A stretch of 64,000 nt of DNA from Gammaproteobacteria bacterium (GTDB lineage Bacteria; Pseudomonadota; Gammaproteobacteria; GCA-001735895): NCBI GenBank assembly GCA_029862005.1, contig JAOTYD010000001.1:248001-312000 (forward strand), in the 5' to 3' direction. The notes below the pieces were generated by a model. It was not told the DNA's origin and ran no database searches. It saw nothing but the letters and a program-made list of their open reading frames with translations. This document shows positions 40,505-50,144 of this stretch, piece by piece; position 1 is the first letter of the stretch, and each line of letters starts with the position of its first letter. The translations under genes and the position numbers were made by a program.

Positions 40505-41169
40505 AGCTCGAAGAAATCCTGCAATCCTACGGGTTGTTCGTGCGCGGCATTACCGAGATCAACAAAGCCGAGATCGAAACCTATGGATTTCCCGCAGACA
40601 AGCCGGCGCTTGCCCTGGTTGGAAATATCGGCTCGAGTTACTGGCCGGTATTCAGCCGCTCGCCGGAATTTCTCGATGGTCAACCGCATCCGCTGGATCG
40701 CTGGAGCCGGCGCGTCGCCGAGGCGCTTGCCGCCGAGCTGCTGGTGCGGCCGGTCTATCCTTTCGAAGGACCTCCCTACTACCCGTTTCAGCAGTGGGCG
40801 CAGCGTGCCGAGGCGCTCCAGCAGTCGCCGATAGGCGTTATGATTCATCCCGAGTTCGGGCTTTGGCACTCGTATCGTTTCGCACTGCTCGGTGCACAGT
40901 TCGAGACGATACCGGCGTGCTCACCAGCGGATTCTCCCTGTCTCGGCTGTGAAACCAAACCCTGCCTGCATCGCTGCCCGGTCGACGCATTTGATACCAG
41001 CGGTTATGACGTCGAGCGCTGCCGGAAATACCTGCAGCAAACCCCGCAGGCCGGGTGCCATGCAACGGGCTGCCTCGCGCGCTATGCCTGCCCGATTGCA
41101 CCTGGCCTGGCCTATACGGCAGACCAGGGGCAATTCCATTTAAAAGCCTTCCTGAACCTCGATAATTAA
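40501..41169 (+). CDS. ferredoxin-like Fe-S protein coupled to the HyuA-type gene
   Basis: The 222-residue soluble protein starts at GTG, overlapping the HyuA-type stop (GTGA). The N-terminal half has the pattern LALVGNIGSSYWPVFSRSPE, then HPLDRWSRRV and GVMIHPEFGLWHSYRFALL. The C-terminal half has CLGCETKPCLHRCPVDAF, and later CHATGCLARYACP, so eight or so Cys could bind one or two 4Fe-4S clusters with unusual spacing (CxxCxxxxCxxxCP). Redox partner of the HyuA-type enzyme is an inference from coupling. Family function is unknown. Confidence 0.7.
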   Translation: MKLEEILQSYGLFVRGITEINKAEIETYGFPADKPALALVGNIGSSYWPVFSRSPEFLDGQPHPLDRWSRRVAEALAAELLVRPVYPFEGPPYYPFQQWAQRAEALQQSPIGVMIHPEFGLWHSYRFALLGAQFETIPACSPADSPCLGCETKPCLHRCPVDAFDTSGYDVERCRKYLQQTPQAGCHATGCLARYACPIAPGLAYTADQGQFHLKAFLNLDN

Positions 41170-41354
41170 TGCATTGCGTCATTTTGTAAGACCTTGATTT
41201 AAAAGGCTTGCAGCGGTGCGGGTACGACCAAAAAAAAGTAGTTTTTTGCCGCTTTTGTTTCTGGATTCTAATCTATACTTAGACTGTTGATTTAACGACG
41301 AATTTAGCGGAAAAGAGTGCGGACTGACGAGTCTGCGAGGTTTTACTGTTCCAT

Positions 41355-43754
41355 ATGGCAAAAATCGGAAACATTTTTTTCAACCGAACGCTCAACCATT
41401 TTCTCGAATGCGATGACCTCAAAAGCAAGAAAGCTTTGTCGTTGATGGAGAAAATTCGGGCGTCGGCAGGCGATAACCTGGAAAAGGTGTTGGAGACAAT
41501 TACCCAGACCGAAGAGCCTCATCGGGAGGCGCTGAAGACTATCTGTCGCGAGTCGGTCGAGGGATTCTCGGAAGAATACTTCCTCGACGTGCTGGCGCAT
41601 GATCAAACAGAGTTCCGTGCCGCCGCCAGCGACATCCTGTCGCATAATACTGCCATCGATGCGACTAAACTGTTCCAGCGACTGCACGACCCGAAGTCAT
41701 CCCCGGTCGAGGTCATCGAAGTGCTCGAAGCGCAGAAACATCTGCTGAAGCCGGAAGATATCATCAACCACTCGCTAAAACTGGAATCGGACGATGCCAT
41801 CCAGCTGCTAAAACTGGTCGAAGGCAGCCAGCAGCCGGTTGACTTATCGCGCCTGAGTTTTCAGCTCGACAAGATCAAGAGTCCGGTTTACAAGATTAAC
41901 CTGCTGCATTATTTCGGTAGCGTTAACGAACCGAAGATTCCGCTAATCGTTGTCCGCTTCCTGGATGATTCCAACAAGGTCGTTGTACTCGAAGCGCTCA
42001 AAACCCTGGATCGAATGCAAATTAATTTCGATGCATCGGCGTTGCTGCCCTTTACCGAGTCGATGACGGGTGTTGAACTCGATCTTCTGCTCAAGATTAT
42101 CGCCAAGCAGGCCGATGCCAGCCTGGTACCGCACCTGTCGGCCTACCTGACTTTGAAGTCGGACGAGCTCAATGAGTTCTTTGGGCGTATCGTCGTCGTT
42201 AACGCGGATAAAGAGAACTTTGAAAAATTTCTCAAGCGCCTGAGTATCGAGGACGACTGGACCCAGCAGCAGTCGGTTGCCTGCGTACAAAAGTATGCCG
42301 ATGAGAATCTCTCTGAAGTGGCGCGCGAACTGACTGACCACGAACAGGAATTCGTGCGTAATACGGCACAAACGCTGGTGATGAAACTGATCGGCGACGA
42401 GGATCTCGGAAAAATCGAGGAATATGCGCTTAGCGAAAACTGGCAGGTGCGTGAACGCGCCATTCAGTCCCTGGCCAAGTCGTCGAATCGGGGCGCGATA
42501 CCAATTCTCAAGAAATTGGTCGCGACCTATCCGGATGATTTTGTGCTGGCCCTGCGTGCAGTCAAAAAGCTGGGCATGGGCAAGGGTCTCGAAATTGCCT
42601 TCGAAGGACTGAAGAATTCCGAGCCCAACATACAGCGTGCGTCGCTAGAGACGATCGAGGCGATCACCACCGAGAAACACGCTACCGATGTGCGTGACAA
42701 TATCCTGTGGAACCTCCCGGTACTGACCACCGAAATGCGGGAATTTGGCAAAATGCTGATGTCGCAGATCACCAAGGATTTCAACCTGCCCGATATTCAA
42801 ATCGACGAAGAGTCGAATACCAGCACCGGCGTGGTTGATCTACCGTTGTTTGGTGGCGGAACCGGTACCGTCAGACCCGACGAAAGACTCTCACCTCTGG
42901 ACCAGCTGAAGCCGGGCTCGGTGTGGATGGACCGCTACCATATCACCAAAGAGATCGGCCGCGGTGCAATGGGACGCGTGATGCTGGCCGAAGACGACAT
43001 GGTTGACGAATCGCTGATACTGAAATTTATGCTGCCCGAGCTAACTGTCGACCAGAAGTCGACCGAACGCTTCAAGCGCGAAGTCAAATACGCACGTAAG
43101 GTGAGTCATCGTAACGTGATTCGCGTGCATGATATCTTGCAGAAAGACAGGGTCTGTGCGATCTCGATGGAGTATTTCAAGAGCCGCGGTCTCGAAGAAG
43201 TTCTCGATGAGGTGGTAGTATTCGAGACGCTTGACGGACTCAAGATCCTGCATCAGATTGCGAGCGGCATGGCGGCCGCGCACGAACAGGAAGTGATACA
43301 CCGTGACCTGAAACCCAGTAACATCCTGATCGACGACAAGTGGCACGTGAAGATCGTGGATTTCGGTATCGCCTCGGCTGGCACGGCCTCGGAGGCCACG
43401 CTGACCCAGACCGGCTCGATTATCGGCAGCCCGGCCTACCTCGCACCCGAGCGTGCGGAAGGCGTCGATGCGGACGAGCGCAGCGATATCTACTCACTGG
43501 GTGTCATTGCCTATTACATGTTCAGCGGCCAGTTACCCTACAGCGGTAAGCCGATGGAAGTGCTGGCAAAGCATCGCGAGGGAAATGCGCTACCAATTAT
43601 GAAGGTCTATGACGAAGCCGCGCCGGAAGTTTCAAAACTCATTGTTAAAATGATGGCGGTTGATCCGTCGGCCCGTCCGCAATCGATGGACGAAGTGCGC
43701 GACGAAGCCAAGGCTCTTGTCGATCAGTTCACCCTGCCCGAAGAAATCACGTAA
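41355..43754 (+). CDS. HEAT-repeat protein fused to Ser/Thr protein kinase
   Basis: The 799-residue protein has an alpha-helical N-terminal part with HEAT-like repeats (about residues 60-490; for example VARELTDHEQEFVRNTAQTL and NWQVRERAIQSLAKSSNRG). The C-terminal Hanks-type kinase runs from about 525 to 785. Kinase motifs are complete: EIGRGAMGRV, the ATP Lys in LILKFM, HRDLKPSN, DFG in IVDFGIAS, and APE in YLAPERAEG. No transmembrane segment or PASTA domain is seen, so it is cytoplasmic. The HEAT part probably binds the partner or substrate. It stands alone between intergenic regions. Confidence 0.88.
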   Translation: MAKIGNIFFNRTLNHFLECDDLKSKKALSLMEKIRASAGDNLEKVLETITQTEEPHREALKTICRESVEGFSEEYFLDVLAHDQTEFRAAASDILSHNTAIDATKLFQRLHDPKSSPVEVIEVLEAQKHLLKPEDIINHSLKLESDDAIQLLKLVEGSQQPVDLSRLSFQLDKIKSPVYKINLLHYFGSVNEPKIPLIVVRFLDDSNKVVVLEALKTLDRMQINFDASALLPFTESMTGVELDLLLKIIAKQADASLVPHLSAYLTLKSDELNEFFGRIVVVNADKENFEKFLKRLSIEDDWTQQQSVACVQKYADENLSEVARELTDHEQEFVRNTAQTLVMKLIGDEDLGKIEEYALSENWQVRERAIQSLAKSSNRGAIPILKKLVATYPDDFVLALRAVKKLGMGKGLEIAFEGLKNSEPNIQRASLETIEAITTEKHATDVRDNILWNLPVLTTEMREFGKMLMSQITKDFNLPDIQIDEESNTSTGVVDLPLFGGGTGTVRPDERLSPLDQLKPGSVWMDRYHITKEIGRGAMGRVMLAEDDMVDESLILKFMLPELTVDQKSTERFKREVKYARKVSHRNVIRVHDILQKDRVCAISMEYFKSRGLEEVLDEVVVFETLDGLKILHQIASGMAAAHEQEVIHRDLKPSNILIDDKWHVKIVDFGIASAGTASEATLTQTGSIIGSPAYLAPERAEGVDADERSDIYSLGVIAYYMFSGQLPYSGKPMEVLAKHREGNALPIMKVYDEAAPEVSKLIVKMMAVDPSARPQSMDEVRDEAKALVDQFTLPEEIT

Positions 43755-43769
43755 CATCCTCCGTCTCGA

Positions 43770-43892
43770 ATAGTGTTATTCCCGACTTGCGTGCCCGCTT
43801 ATCGGGAATCTTGAAATAGCGGCATCATTGCGAGTTCCCGATACGTCAACCCAGCGTGCGCTGGGGGGCCGCTTGCGCGGCGATGACGTCAG
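43770..43892. repeat. REP-like repeats between the kinase and pta genes
   Basis: The gap between converging genes holds ATTCCCGA...TCGGGAAT at about 43785-43808 and a second unit at 43846-43892. The second contains the hairpins CCCAGCG-TG-CGCTGGG and GCCGC-TTGC-GCGGC and ends GATGACGTCAG. It aligns along about 45 bases with the minus strand of 24566-24611. Both copies sit in convergent gaps, which suggests a common role or a common tolerance for insertion at gene ends. Confidence 0.65.
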
Positions 43893-43898
43893 AATGAG

Positions 43899-44894
43899 TC
43901 ACCCCCGTGACTGCACCGCGGTAAGCGCAATCAGGTAATAGACATCATCCGTATTACAACCACGCGAGAGATCATTGGCCGGGCGGCTTAACCCTTGCAG
44001 GATCGGGCCGATAGCAACTGCTCCGCCGAATCGCTGGGTCAATTTATAGCCAATGTTGCCGGCATTCAGGTCAGGAAAGATCAGCACGTTGGCGCGCCCG
44101 TCAATGCGGGATTTGGAAATCTTCTGTGACGCGATTGCGGGTATGATGGCCGCATCGAGCTGAACTTCGCCTTCGACCGCGACGCCGGGCATTTGCTTGC
44201 GCGCAAGTTCGGTAGCCTCGCGTACTTTCTCGACTAGCGGATGATTGGCACTGCCGTCGGTAGAAAACGACAGCATCGCAACGCGCGGCTCATCGCCGAT
44301 CAACTGCCGTGCCGACTGCGCGGCCGCGACCGCGATCTCGGCCAGTTGTTCCGCGTCCGGGTCGACGATCAGGCCGCAATCGGCAAACACCATGGCTTGC
44401 CTGGGATTATGATGTTCGGCTTCGAACAGCATCAGCATGAAACTTGAAACCGAGTTGAATCCGGGCATCACACCCACGATCTGCAGCGCCGACCGAACGC
44501 GATCGCCGGTGGTATAAACCGCACCTGCGATTGAGCCATCGGCATCGTTGGCGCGCAGCATCAGGTCGGCGAAACACAGCGGATCCAGCGCCTGCTGCTG
44601 CGCCTGCTCGAGCGCCATACCCTTGTGCTTACGCAGGCGCCAAAGTTCCTTACTATATCTTTGGTGGTATTGTGAAGCGCTCGGATCTTCGATTCTAATA
44701 CCGTTTAAATCAAAACCTGATGCATTGGCCTGTTCGTGGATTGCGGCCTCGTTGCCAACGAGTACGCAATTTGCGATCCCATTCTCGGTGGCGCGTTGTG
44801 CGGCCTCGATAATGCGCTTGTCCTCGCCTTCTGCGAGCACGATCGTTTGCCGATGGGTTTGAGCCTTGCGGATGATGGAATCTAGAAATTGCAT
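43899..44894 (-). CDS. pta: phosphate acetyltransferase (short, single-domain form)
   Basis: The 331-residue enzyme is only the catalytic PTA_PTB domain, the EutD/Pta short form. It exchanges phosphate and CoA on acetyl groups. Motifs are IVLAEGEDKRIIEAAQRA at the start, MVFADCGLIVDPDAEQLAEIA, and the C-terminal ANVLIFPDLNAGNIGYKLTQR and GPILQGL. No acetate kinase gene is adjacent. In this genome it can convert acetyl phosphate from Xsc into acetyl-CoA, as in known taurine degraders, although it is 14 kb from xsc. It is divergent from pntA (194-base gap). Confidence 0.92.
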   Translation of the reverse strand: MQFLDSIIRKAQTHRQTIVLAEGEDKRIIEAAQRATENGIANCVLVGNEAAIHEQANASGFDLNGIRIEDPSASQYHQRYSKELWRLRKHKGMALEQAQQQALDPLCFADLMLRANDADGSIAGAVYTTGDRVRSALQIVGVMPGFNSVSSFMLMLFEAEHHNPRQAMVFADCGLIVDPDAEQLAEIAVAAAQSARQLIGDEPRVAMLSFSTDGSANHPLVEKVREATELARKQMPGVAVEGEVQLDAAIIPAIASQKISKSRIDGRANVLIFPDLNAGNIGYKLTQRFGGAVAIGPILQGLSRPANDLSRGCNTDDVYYLIALTAVQSRG

Positions 44895-45088
44895 GGTCTA
44901 AATTGAAATTTTCCATGGTCGGGGGCAAAGAAGTGCTGCAGAATAATGCACCTATAACGAAAGGGTGTCTACGAGAACCGTTCTACAGGACCTTGGTATA
45001 CTATAAGCCAAGACTTTTTCTGAGCCCTGTCAGTAAGTTCTTGAACTCGCCATACAATAATTTTTAGCCAACCGGGGGCGACAAAAAC

Positions 45089-46684
45089 ATGAGGATCGCA
45101 ATACCTGCAGAAATCCATCGCGGTGAAAAGCGTGTTGCCACCTCACCCGAGGTGGTTCGAAAGCTGATTGCGGCTGGATTCGAAGTCACGGTCGAAACAG
45201 GCGCGGGCGCGGGCGCAAATTTTAGCGACGACGTCTTTCTCGGAGTGGGTGCCGCAATTGCAGATGACGCCGAATCGGCCTGGGCTGCGGGTGACCTGGT
45301 CCTCAAGGTCCGACCGCCGGAATATAATGAGGCACTTGGCCGTCACGAAACTCAACTGATGTCCGAGGGCGCCTGCCTGATCAGTTTTATCTGGCCCGCA
45401 CAAAACGAAGACCTGCTAAAGCATCTTACTGCCAAGAAGGCGACAGCGCTCGCGATGGACAGCATCCCGCGTATCTCGCGGGCACAAAAACTCGACGCGT
45501 TAAGTTCGATGGCGAATATTGCCGGTTACCGTGCCGTGATCGAGGCTTCGCATCATTTTGGCCGTTTTTTTGCCGGCCAGATTACCGCCGCCGGTAAAGT
45601 TGATCCTGCCAAAGTGCTCGTAATCGGGGCAGGCGTAGCAGGGCTTGCCGCGATCGGCACCGCCAAATCCCTGGGCGCGATCGTGCGCGCCTTCGATACC
45701 CGTCCCGAGGTCAAGGACCAGATCCAGAGCATGGATGCCGAGTTTCTCGAACTCGATTTTGAAGAGGATGGTTCGGGCACAGGTGGCTATGCCAAGGTTA
45801 TGAGCAAGGAGTTCATCGAAGCCGAAATGGAGTTGTTTGCCGAGCAGGCGCGCGAGGTCGATATCATCATCACAACCGCGTTGATCCCGGGCAAACCGGC
45901 TCCCAAGCTGATCACCAATGCGATGGTGTTAAGCATGGCGGACGGAAGCGTTATTGTCGACCTCGCGGCCGAGCAAGGTGGCAACTGTGAGGAAACCGTG
46001 CCCGGCAAGGTAGTAACTCGATACGGAGTACATATCATCGGTTATACCGATCTGACCAGTCGACTGGCGACCCAGGCAAGTCAACTCTACGCGACCAATA
46101 TCTATAACCTGATCATGGAGATGTGTCCGGAGAAGGACGGCAACATCGCCGTCGATATGGAAGACGATGTTATTCGCGGCGCTACCGTCGTCAACCAGGG
46201 CGAAATCACGTGGCCACCGCCGGCGATTGCGGTTAGTGCGGAACGCAAGCCAAGCTTTGGTGGCCAGGCGTTCAAACCCGAAGAACAGGCTGGCGGGGAC
46301 AAGGCCCCGGAGGTCGCCATTAAAGCGCTGGAAATCTCCCGTTTCGTCCGCAGTGTCTGGTTCCCGATGATATTGGGTGGCCTGGCATTATTCGGCCTTG
46401 GCCAGGTGGCTCCGCCGTCTTTCATGGCGCATTTCACCGTGTTTGTATTGTCGTGTTTCATTGGTTACATGGTGATCTGGAACGTCAGCCCCAGTTTGCA
46501 TACACCGCTGATGAGTGTCACCAACGCGATCAGCAGTATCATCATACTGGGTGCGTTGACGCAGATATCGAGCAACGACAGTCTGATTTATGTACTGGCC
46601 GGAATTGCGGTGTTTATTACCTGCATCAATATCGTGGGTGGATTTTCCGTAACGCAGCGCATGCTGCAGATGTTCCGGGGATAA
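45089..46684 (+). CDS. pntA: NAD(P) transhydrogenase subunit alpha
   Basis: The 531-residue subunit has the NAD-binding domain I ([23 protein letters not shown], and the [30 protein letters not shown] fingerprint). Four membrane helices follow from about residue 415 to 525. Length matches the fused alpha subunit of E. coli (about 510). The proton-translocating enzyme makes NADPH from NADH using the proton gradient. It is followed after 5 bases by pntB. The upstream gap has TATACT and an inverted CTTGG/CCAAG pair near 44994-45014, but no firm promoter call. Confidence 0.94.
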   Translation: MRIAIPAEIHRGEKRVATSPEVVRKLIAAGFEVTVETGAGAGANFSDDVFLGVGAAIADDAESAWAAGDLVLKVRPPEYNEALGRHETQLMSEGACLISFIWPAQNEDLLKHLTAKKATALAMDSIPRISRAQKLDALSSMANIAGYRAVIEASHHFGRFFAGQITAAGKVDPAKVLVIGAGVAGLAAIGTAKSLGAIVRAFDTRPEVKDQIQSMDAEFLELDFEEDGSGTGGYAKVMSKEFIEAEMELFAEQAREVDIIITTALIPGKPAPKLITNAMVLSMADGSVIVDLAAEQGGNCEETVPGKVVTRYGVHIIGYTDLTSRLATQASQLYATNIYNLIMEMCPEKDGNIAVDMEDDVIRGATVVNQGEITWPPPAIAVSAERKPSFGGQAFKPEEQAGGDKAPEVAIKALEISRFVRSVWFPMILGGLALFGLGQVAPPSFMAHFTVFVLSCFIGYMVIWNVSPSLHTPLMSVTNAISSIIILGALTQISSNDSLIYVLAGIAVFITCINIVGGFSVTQRMLQMFRG

Positions 46685-46689
46685 GCGTT

Positions 46690-48078
46690 ATGTCTCCCAG
46701 CCTGATTACGGTCTCCTATCTCGCCTCCGCGGTGCTGTTCATCCTGGCACTGGGAGGACTGAGTACCAACGATACCGCCCGCCGTGGCAACCTGTTCGGC
46801 ATGATCGGCATGGCCATCGCGGTGCTGGTCACGGTTATCGCTTTCGTCAACCGAAACTTCGAAATACTGTTGGTGCTGATGGTGGCCGGTGGGGCAATCG
46901 GTTTCGTGCTGTCGCGCCGGGTTCAGATGACGCAAATGCCGGAACTGGTGGCCATATTGCACAGCCTGGTAGGCCTGGCCGCGGTTTTGATCGGCTTTGC
47001 CACCTTCCTGGATCCCGCGATCGAATACGTCGGGGTCGAGAAAACCATCCACGAAATTGAAATCTATATCGGGATCTGTATCGGTGCGCTGACCTTTACC
47101 GGTTCGGTCATCGCCTACGGCAAGCTTAGCGGCATGATCGGTGGTGCGCCGATGATGTTACCAGCCCGTCACTGGCTAAACCTGGCACTGTTCATCGCCG
47201 TGGTGGTGATAGCGGTGCGCTTCGTCGGTGAACCCGATCATAGCCAGGCCATGCTGTTACTGCTCGCGATGACCGTTATTGCGTTATTGTTTGGTGTTCA
47301 CATGGTGGCGGCAATCGGGGGTGCCGATATGCCAGTTGTCATCTCGATGTTGAACAGCTATTCCGGTTGGGCTGCTGCCGCCACCGGTTTCATGCTGTCG
47401 AATGATTTGCTGATCGTGACCGGTGCCCTGGTGGGCAGCAGTGGCGCGATCTTGAGCTACATCATGTGCCGTGCGATGAATCGTCATTTCGTCAGCGTCA
47501 TCGCCGGTGGTTTCGGTACCTCGGGGGGTTCATCTACTGGTCCCAGTTTCGAGGGCGAAGTGCAGACCATCGATATCCCGGCAATGGCAGAGCTTCTCAA
47601 TGGTGCCAAACAGGTCATGGTCATTCCCGGTTACGGGATGGCCACGGCACAGGCGCAGCACGCGGTTGCCGACATCACCAGGACTCTAATCAACAAGGGG
47701 ATCAAGGTTCGCTTTGGCATCCACCCGGTAGCAGGGCGCATGCCCGGTCACATGAACGTGCTGTTGGCCGAGGCGAAGGTGCCGTACGATATCGTGTTTG
47801 AAATGGACGAGATCAATGACGATTTTCCCGACATCGACGTCTCGATCGTGGTTGGTGCCAACGATACGGTTAATCCGCTGGCCCAGGAAGACGTCGACAG
47901 CCCGATCTCGGGTATGCCGGTGCTCGAGGTCTGGAAAGGTCACACTACCGTGGTGCTCAAGCGCGGCATGGCGGCCGGCTATGCCGGGGTCGATAATCCG
48001 CTGTTCGTCAAGGACAACACACGCATGCTGTTCGGCGATGCGCGCGCAAGTCTCGAGGCGCTCTCCCAGGCGCTCTAA
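46690..48078 (+). CDS. pntB: NAD(P) transhydrogenase subunit beta
   Basis: The start is set at ATG 46690, five bases after the pntA stop; the frame is open further upstream but only inside pntA. This gives 462 residues, the same as E. coli PntB. Eight to nine membrane helices (about residues 5-255) precede the NADP-binding domain III, with [20 protein letters not shown] and [15 protein letters not shown], and the [16 protein letters not shown] segment. With PntA it makes the complete proton-pumping transhydrogenase. About 500 bases without a protein gene follow. Confidence 0.95.
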   Translation: MSPSLITVSYLASAVLFILALGGLSTNDTARRGNLFGMIGMAIAVLVTVIAFVNRNFEILLVLMVAGGAIGFVLSRRVQMTQMPELVAILHSLVGLAAVLIGFATFLDPAIEYVGVEKTIHEIEIYIGICIGALTFTGSVIAYGKLSGMIGGAPMMLPARHWLNLALFIAVVVIAVRFVGEPDHSQAMLLLLAMTVIALLFGVHMVAAIGGADMPVVISMLNSYSGWAAAATGFMLSNDLLIVTGALVGSSGAILSYIMCRAMNRHFVSVIAGGFGTSGGSSTGPSFEGEVQTIDIPAMAELLNGAKQVMVIPGYGMATAQAQHAVADITRTLINKGIKVRFGIHPVAGRMPGHMNVLLAEAKVPYDIVFEMDEINDDFPDIDVSIVVGANDTVNPLAQEDVDSPISGMPVLEVWKGHTTVVLKRGMAAGYAGVDNPLFVKDNTRMLFGDARASLEALSQAL

Positions 48079-48392
48079 CTGGGCCCTCGAGCCGATGCGT
48101 CGGACCGTACAATCTTTGCGGACGACACCAGGGAAAGTAATACGAATAGCCCGGCGGATTTCCGTGAACCATCAAGTCGGGCACGATGGCTGCCTGCAGG
48201 AATTGTGAGCCAGTTCACAATACTCATGAAAACTTGTCTCTAACTCACTGAAATCTAGATGATTTACCCTGTTTGGGTGATTCGTTTATGCAACCAGGAT
48301 CCTAGTATTTCAACAGGCACCGGTTTAATGCTTTTTTGCACTAGTAATGAAGTATTTGCTAACGCAATTGATTATCCAGTGCTGATACGGCT

Positions 48393-48453
48393 CCTGGTGC
48401 AGTTGTTCGGCTCAGCACTTCCAGGCTTTATCGGTAAGAGCTGAGATACCAGG
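48393..48453 (+). ncRNA. candidate small RNA or 3' UTR with nested stems upstream of a terminator
   Basis: In the 498-base gap between pntB and the AAA+ gene, CCTGGT (48393-48398) pairs with ACCAGG (48448-48453), and inside it CTCAGC (48411-48416) pairs with GCTGAG (48440-48445). A plus-strand intrinsic terminator follows at 48480-48507. Because the terminator is 400 bases after pntB, either pntAB has a long 3' UTR or a separate small RNA is made here. I matched no known RNA family, and no strong promoter is seen. A 61-codon frame at 48259-48444 overlaps but looks non-coding. Confidence 0.35.
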
Positions 48454-48479
48454 ATTCAGGCCGTCCGAGCCCGAAGATT

Positions 48480-48507
48480 AAGCAGCCCAAAGGGCTGCTT
48501 CTTTTTA
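48480..48507 (+). terminator. intrinsic (rho-independent) terminator
   Basis: The stem AAGCAGCCC (48480-48488), loop AAA, GGGCTGCTT (48492-48500) is a perfect 9-bp hairpin followed by CTTTTTA. This is a classic intrinsic terminator for transcription on the plus strand. It would end pntAB transcripts or a separate RNA, before the converging AAA+ gene. Confidence 0.85.
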
Positions 48508-48576
48508 TGCCCCGGTCATTTTAATTCGAAAAGGTAATCCTGGTACGGGCTCGATGACGCCGGGAAAGGATGCCGA

Positions 48577-50058
48577 TCAATCAACCGAAACGGTGCGCTC
48601 GCTCGCCCAATGGCGTAACGCGGCCAGTTTTTCCGCCATAACGACCGACAGTGGCCGGGTGCGTTCAATTTCTGCGACCAGGTTCGCGTTATCGAGCGTA
48701 CCGCTGCCGGTGGCATAGACCGCGGACACTACCAGCTGCTCGATCTCGGCACCGGAAAAACCATCGGTGAGTTGTGCCAGTGCGTCGATATCCAGTTTCG
48801 ATTTGTCCAGGTTGCGCTTGTCGAGATGTATCTTGAGAATTTCCCGGCGGATCTCGGGCGTGGGCAGGTCGACAAAAAATATTTCGTCAAGCCGGCCCTT
48901 GCGGATCAACTCGGGCGGTAACTGGTCGATATTGTTCGAGGTCGCAACGATAAAGACCGGGTGCGTATTCTCCGCCATCCAGGTCAACATTGTCCCCAGC
49001 AGGCGTTGCGAGGTACCGTCGTCGTTATCGTTGGTCGCGATGCCCTTTTCCAGTTCGTCGATCCACAGCACGCACGGGGCCATGACCTCCGCGGTTTGCA
49101 GGGCCTTGCGGATGTTACGCTCGGTCTCGCCATAGTACTTGTTATACAAACGACCGATATCGAGACGTAACAACGGTATATTCCAGACACCGGCGACTGC
49201 TTTCGCGGCGACACTTTTACCGCATCCCTGCACACCGAGCAGCAAGATTCCGCTGGGGCTGTCCATGCCGGGCATTTTTACCGACTGGTGGAAAAACTTT
49301 TCCCGCTGCATCAACCATTGCTTCAGTTTATTCATGCCGGCAAGTTCGGCGAAGCTGCTGGTTTCGGCTTCACAGGACAGTACTCCATCGAGATTGAGCA
49401 AGCGGTACTTGGAGCGCATCATCTCGGGGATATCGGTTTCCGTGATGGCGCCGTCGTCGGCGATCGCCGCGTGAATCAGGCGGCGTGCGTCGGCAAACGA
49501 TAGTCCCTTGACGTTGCGCATCAGCAATTCAAGTGCCTTTTCGTTGAACTGAACCTGTTTCCCCTGGTTGCTGTTGGTGTAATTAATCGCTTCCTCGCGG
49601 ATTATCTCCGTTAGTTCGGTCTCGTCCGGAGTGTCGAGTTCGAAGCCGATGGAAAGTTTTCTGAACTCGTCCGGTATTTCAATTTCATGGCTGACCAGCA
49701 CAATCTTGCTGCGTCCCTTGTCGAACGACATCGCCAATTCCTTCAGCTGGCGCACATGCAGTGGATCCTTCAGGAAGGGGTGGAAGTCGAGCAGAATATA
49801 AATGCTGTCGAATCCGGTCGACTTCATATAGGCCAGCGCCTCGTCTGGCTTCTTGAGATCGCGCCCTGTTTCGAGATTGAAATCCATACGCTGCATGCCG
49901 CTCGCGACCGACCAGGTAGAGACCGGTATGCCCATCGATATCGCAATATTTTTAAGCAGGGTAATCGCGCGACGCTCCTCGTGGGTTTCGAGGATCAGCA
50001 CCGGAGTACTTGACTGGAGCAAGCGCTCGATCCCGTTCTTATCCAAAACAGTTGTCAT
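48577..50058 (-). CDS. AAA+ ATPase, Ycf46-like
   Basis: The 493-residue protein has an N-terminal inactive ATPase-like domain (VLILETHEERRAITLLKNIA, with no Walker A) and a C-terminal AAA+ domain at about residues 250-480. The latter has Walker A GVQGCGKS, Walker B CVLWIDELEKG and the ATSNNIDQLPPELIRKGRLDEIFF sensor/arginine finger segment. This design matches the Ycf46/Ycf46-like group known from cyanobacteria and chloroplasts. In cyanobacteria the family is linked to inorganic carbon use; here its role is unknown. It stands alone on the minus strand. Confidence 0.82.
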   Translation of the reverse strand: MTTVLDKNGIERLLQSSTPVLILETHEERRAITLLKNIAISMGIPVSTWSVASGMQRMDFNLETGRDLKKPDEALAYMKSTGFDSIYILLDFHPFLKDPLHVRQLKELAMSFDKGRSKIVLVSHEIEIPDEFRKLSIGFELDTPDETELTEIIREEAINYTNSNQGKQVQFNEKALELLMRNVKGLSFADARRLIHAAIADDGAITETDIPEMMRSKYRLLNLDGVLSCEAETSSFAELAGMNKLKQWLMQREKFFHQSVKMPGMDSPSGILLLGVQGCGKSVAAKAVAGVWNIPLLRLDIGRLYNKYYGETERNIRKALQTAEVMAPCVLWIDELEKGIATNDNDDGTSQRLLGTMLTWMAENTHPVFIVATSNNIDQLPPELIRKGRLDEIFFVDLPTPEIRREILKIHLDKRNLDKSKLDIDALAQLTDGFSGAEIEQLVVSAVYATGSGTLDNANLVAEIERTRPLSVVMAEKLAALRHWASERTVSVD

Positions 50059-50144
50059 TTAAATTCCTCGTCATGTACCCATCTTAGTAGGAAATGTGGC
50101 ATTGTCGATTGAATGTTAACCACGGAATGAGTAAATTTTTAGCT

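Noticed and set aside
48259-48444. Possible 61-residue peptide after pntB
   Set aside because: No ribosome binding site and no recognisable sequence; it overlaps the predicted RNA stems.
48436-48460. CTGAGATACCA resembling part of a TPP riboswitch
   Set aside because: The other conserved TPP elements are missing, and no thiamine gene lies downstream.
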